Positions 63,209 to 64,000 of a stretch of DNA of 64,000 nucleotides are shown piece after piece; positions within the stretch are counted from its first letter, which is position 1, and every line of letters begins with the position of its first letter. The notes under the pieces are model-generated. The model was not told the origin of the DNA and ran no database searches. It saw only the letters and a program-made list of their open reading frames with translations. This DNA comes from Buttiauxella warmboldiae (GTDB lineage: Bacteria; Pseudomonadota; Gammaproteobacteria; Enterobacterales; Enterobacteriaceae): the NCBI RefSeq assembly GCF_003818135.1, contig NZ_RPOH01000064.1, positions 1-64,000 on the forward strand. Reading direction: 5' to 3'. The position numbers and the translations under genes are program-made.

Positions 63209-63487
63209 ATGGCAATGTGCGAAAGGATGTTAAAAAAAGATGTTTATTCTGAATGGGTTATACGCAATAGCCTGTACTGGATGACTTCGCTTACTCAGTG
63301 GAAGCTTTGTGAAGATATATCCTCCTGGACAGTCTCTTTTGAAAACGATAGTCCCGAATGCCTCTATGAATTTGAGAGGCTGCTGAATGATTACACTTTG
63401 CGAGAAAAACTACAGCATAAAACAGGGGCGTTGAGAGATTCTATTGTCCATAAAGTGCTTCGCAGTGTCGATGAAAGGCTTTCGTGA
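63209..63487 (+). CDS. hxsD: His-Xaa-Ser system protein HxsD
   Basis: 92 aa. It contains FERLLNDYTLREKL, the LLNDYxLRE signature that names the TIGR03976 family (HxsD). It is small and soluble (MCERMLKKDVYSEWVIRNSL near the start). The stop overlaps the ATG of the radical SAM gene HxsB, as expected for the hxs operons (hxsD-hxsB-hxsC-hxsA), a proposed radical-SAM peptide-maturation system acting on a repeated His-Xaa-Ser substrate. Function of HxsD itself is not established. Confidence 0.85.
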   Translation: MAMCERMLKKDVYSEWVIRNSLYWMTSLTQWKLCEDISSWTVSFENDSPECLYEFERLLNDYTLREKLQHKTGALRDSIVHKVLRSVDERLS

Positions 63488-64000
63488 TGGAATTGATGCC
63501 ATTCAATTTTGATAGATTGCCTAATGGACAGGTGTTTATAAGCAACCTCGCTGGTTTTCATCACTTCATTGATGAGCAAGAGCTGCTTGATCTTTCTGAT
63601 GAGCAAATCAGTGCGGAACAATCAAACGCACTCGAAAGCAAGCTGTTCATAACCAACGAAAGCTCATCAGCTATTGCTCCCTATGCTTTAAGTTCTGCTT
63701 TTGCAAAACGATTGATGAATGAACTGGCGATCAGACCAATTTTCATGATTGTGCCCACATTACGTTGCGACCATACCTGCAAGTATTGTCAGGTCAGTAG
63801 AGCTTCAGTGAACGCCTCTGGTTATGATTTAGATCCCGCTCTCATCCCTGATATCATTTCTACTATCAAAAAACTATCAACTCCACCTTACAAGATAGAG
63901 ATACAGGGTGGAGAGCCACTCTTGCGGTTCGATTTAATTCAGTCTATCTATGAGCAATGTGCTGAAACGCTGGGAAGCACCGATTTTGAGATGGTGGTAG
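63487..64000 (+). CDS. hxsB: His-Xaa-Ser radical SAM maturase HxsB, cut by the window edge
   Basis: At least 171 aa are visible, beginning MELMPFNFDRLPNGQVFISN. The N-terminal segment (GFHHFIDEQELLDL) is followed by the radical SAM [4Fe-4S] motif CDHTCKYC (CxxxCxxC) near residue 98 and IEIQGGEPLLRFD (the GGE motif binding SAM). Gene order right after HxsD identifies HxsB. It is expected to modify the HxsA precursor with a partner, HxsC. The rest, including the SPASM-like region, is beyond the window. Confidence 0.87.
   Translation, partial: MELMPFNFDRLPNGQVFISNLAGFHHFIDEQELLDLSDEQISAEQSNALESKLFITNESSSAIAPYALSSAFAKRLMNELAIRPIFMIVPTLRCDHTCKYCQVSRASVNASGYDLDPALIPDIISTIKKLSTPPYKIEIQGGEPLLRFDLIQSIYEQCAETLGSTDFEMVV

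Overview
The window looks like an accessory-rich chromosomal segment of an enterobacterium of the Klebsiella/Enterobacter/Citrobacter group. This rests on gene families (RIO-type kinase, ribose-type sugar ABC operons, an ADP-ribosylglycohydrolase/PfkB/MFS trio, iso-IS1 and IS903-like scars), not on any species marker. No rRNA, tRNA or CRISPR array was seen.

Layout. 1-3160: an edge-truncated oxidoreductase fragment, a class II Fic protein, a RelB antitoxin whose RelE partner has an in-frame stop, and a RIO kinase with an early frameshift. 3446-10258: a carbohydrate locus with a divergent ROK repressor, ROK kinase, SIS phosphosugar protein and a ribose-type ABC importer; an 11-bp-arm palindrome sits in the divergent promoter. 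10324-10836: a DUF2165 membrane protein. 10880-35495: a 25-kb metallophore locus, the main item of interest. 35496-36381: an IS903-like scar and a winged-helix regulator. 36577-41186: an IclR-linked catabolic operon (mutarotase-like protein, FAD oxidoreductase, SSS symporter). 41659-43681: a DUF3750-like protein and an NHL-repeat protein. 44135-50452: a second ribose-type ABC operon (TIM-barrel isomerase, binding protein, ATPase, permease, RpiR regulator, PfkB kinase). 50455-52892: terminator, IS1 scar, a CACHE-type diguanylate cyclase and an IS3 scar. 52895-56246: a yegTUV-like trio (ADP-ribosylglycohydrolase, PfkB kinase, GPH-family transporter). 56318-59545: a gene graveyard (decayed Nlp-like gene, two XRE regulators, a duplicated fragment of the transporter gene, broken parE and vapB) and an isochorismatase-family hydrolase. 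59585-64000: a mobile-island-like stretch with an AlpA-type regulator, an integrase remnant, an orphan protein with a PD-(D/E)XK-like motif, and the start of a His-Xaa-Ser (hxsD-hxsB) peptide-maturation system that runs off the right edge.

The metallophore locus. A TonB-dependent receptor is divergent from a tightly coupled, mostly overlapping gene train: two cysteine-type NRPSs (Cy-A-PCP-Cy-MT-like-PCP-Cy-PCP, then docking-Cy-A(MT)-PCP-TE), a saccharopine-dehydrogenase-like protein, a thiazolinyl-imide-reductase-like protein, a type II thioesterase, two YbtP/YbtQ-like ABC half-transporters, a complete ECF-type transporter (S, T and a fused double ATPase) and a SAM methyltransferase. No salicylate synthase, aryl-AMP ligase, aryl carrier domain, PKS module, PPTase or AraC regulator is present, so this is not yersiniabactin or pyochelin. 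The parts suggest a poly-thiazoline/thiazolidine made mainly from cysteine and a two-layer uptake system. The gene make-up recalls the Streptococcus equi equibactin locus and the Proteus mirabilis nrp operon (from memory, not searched). A one-base frameshift splits the final thioesterase domain, so this copy may be inactive or the sequence may hold an error.
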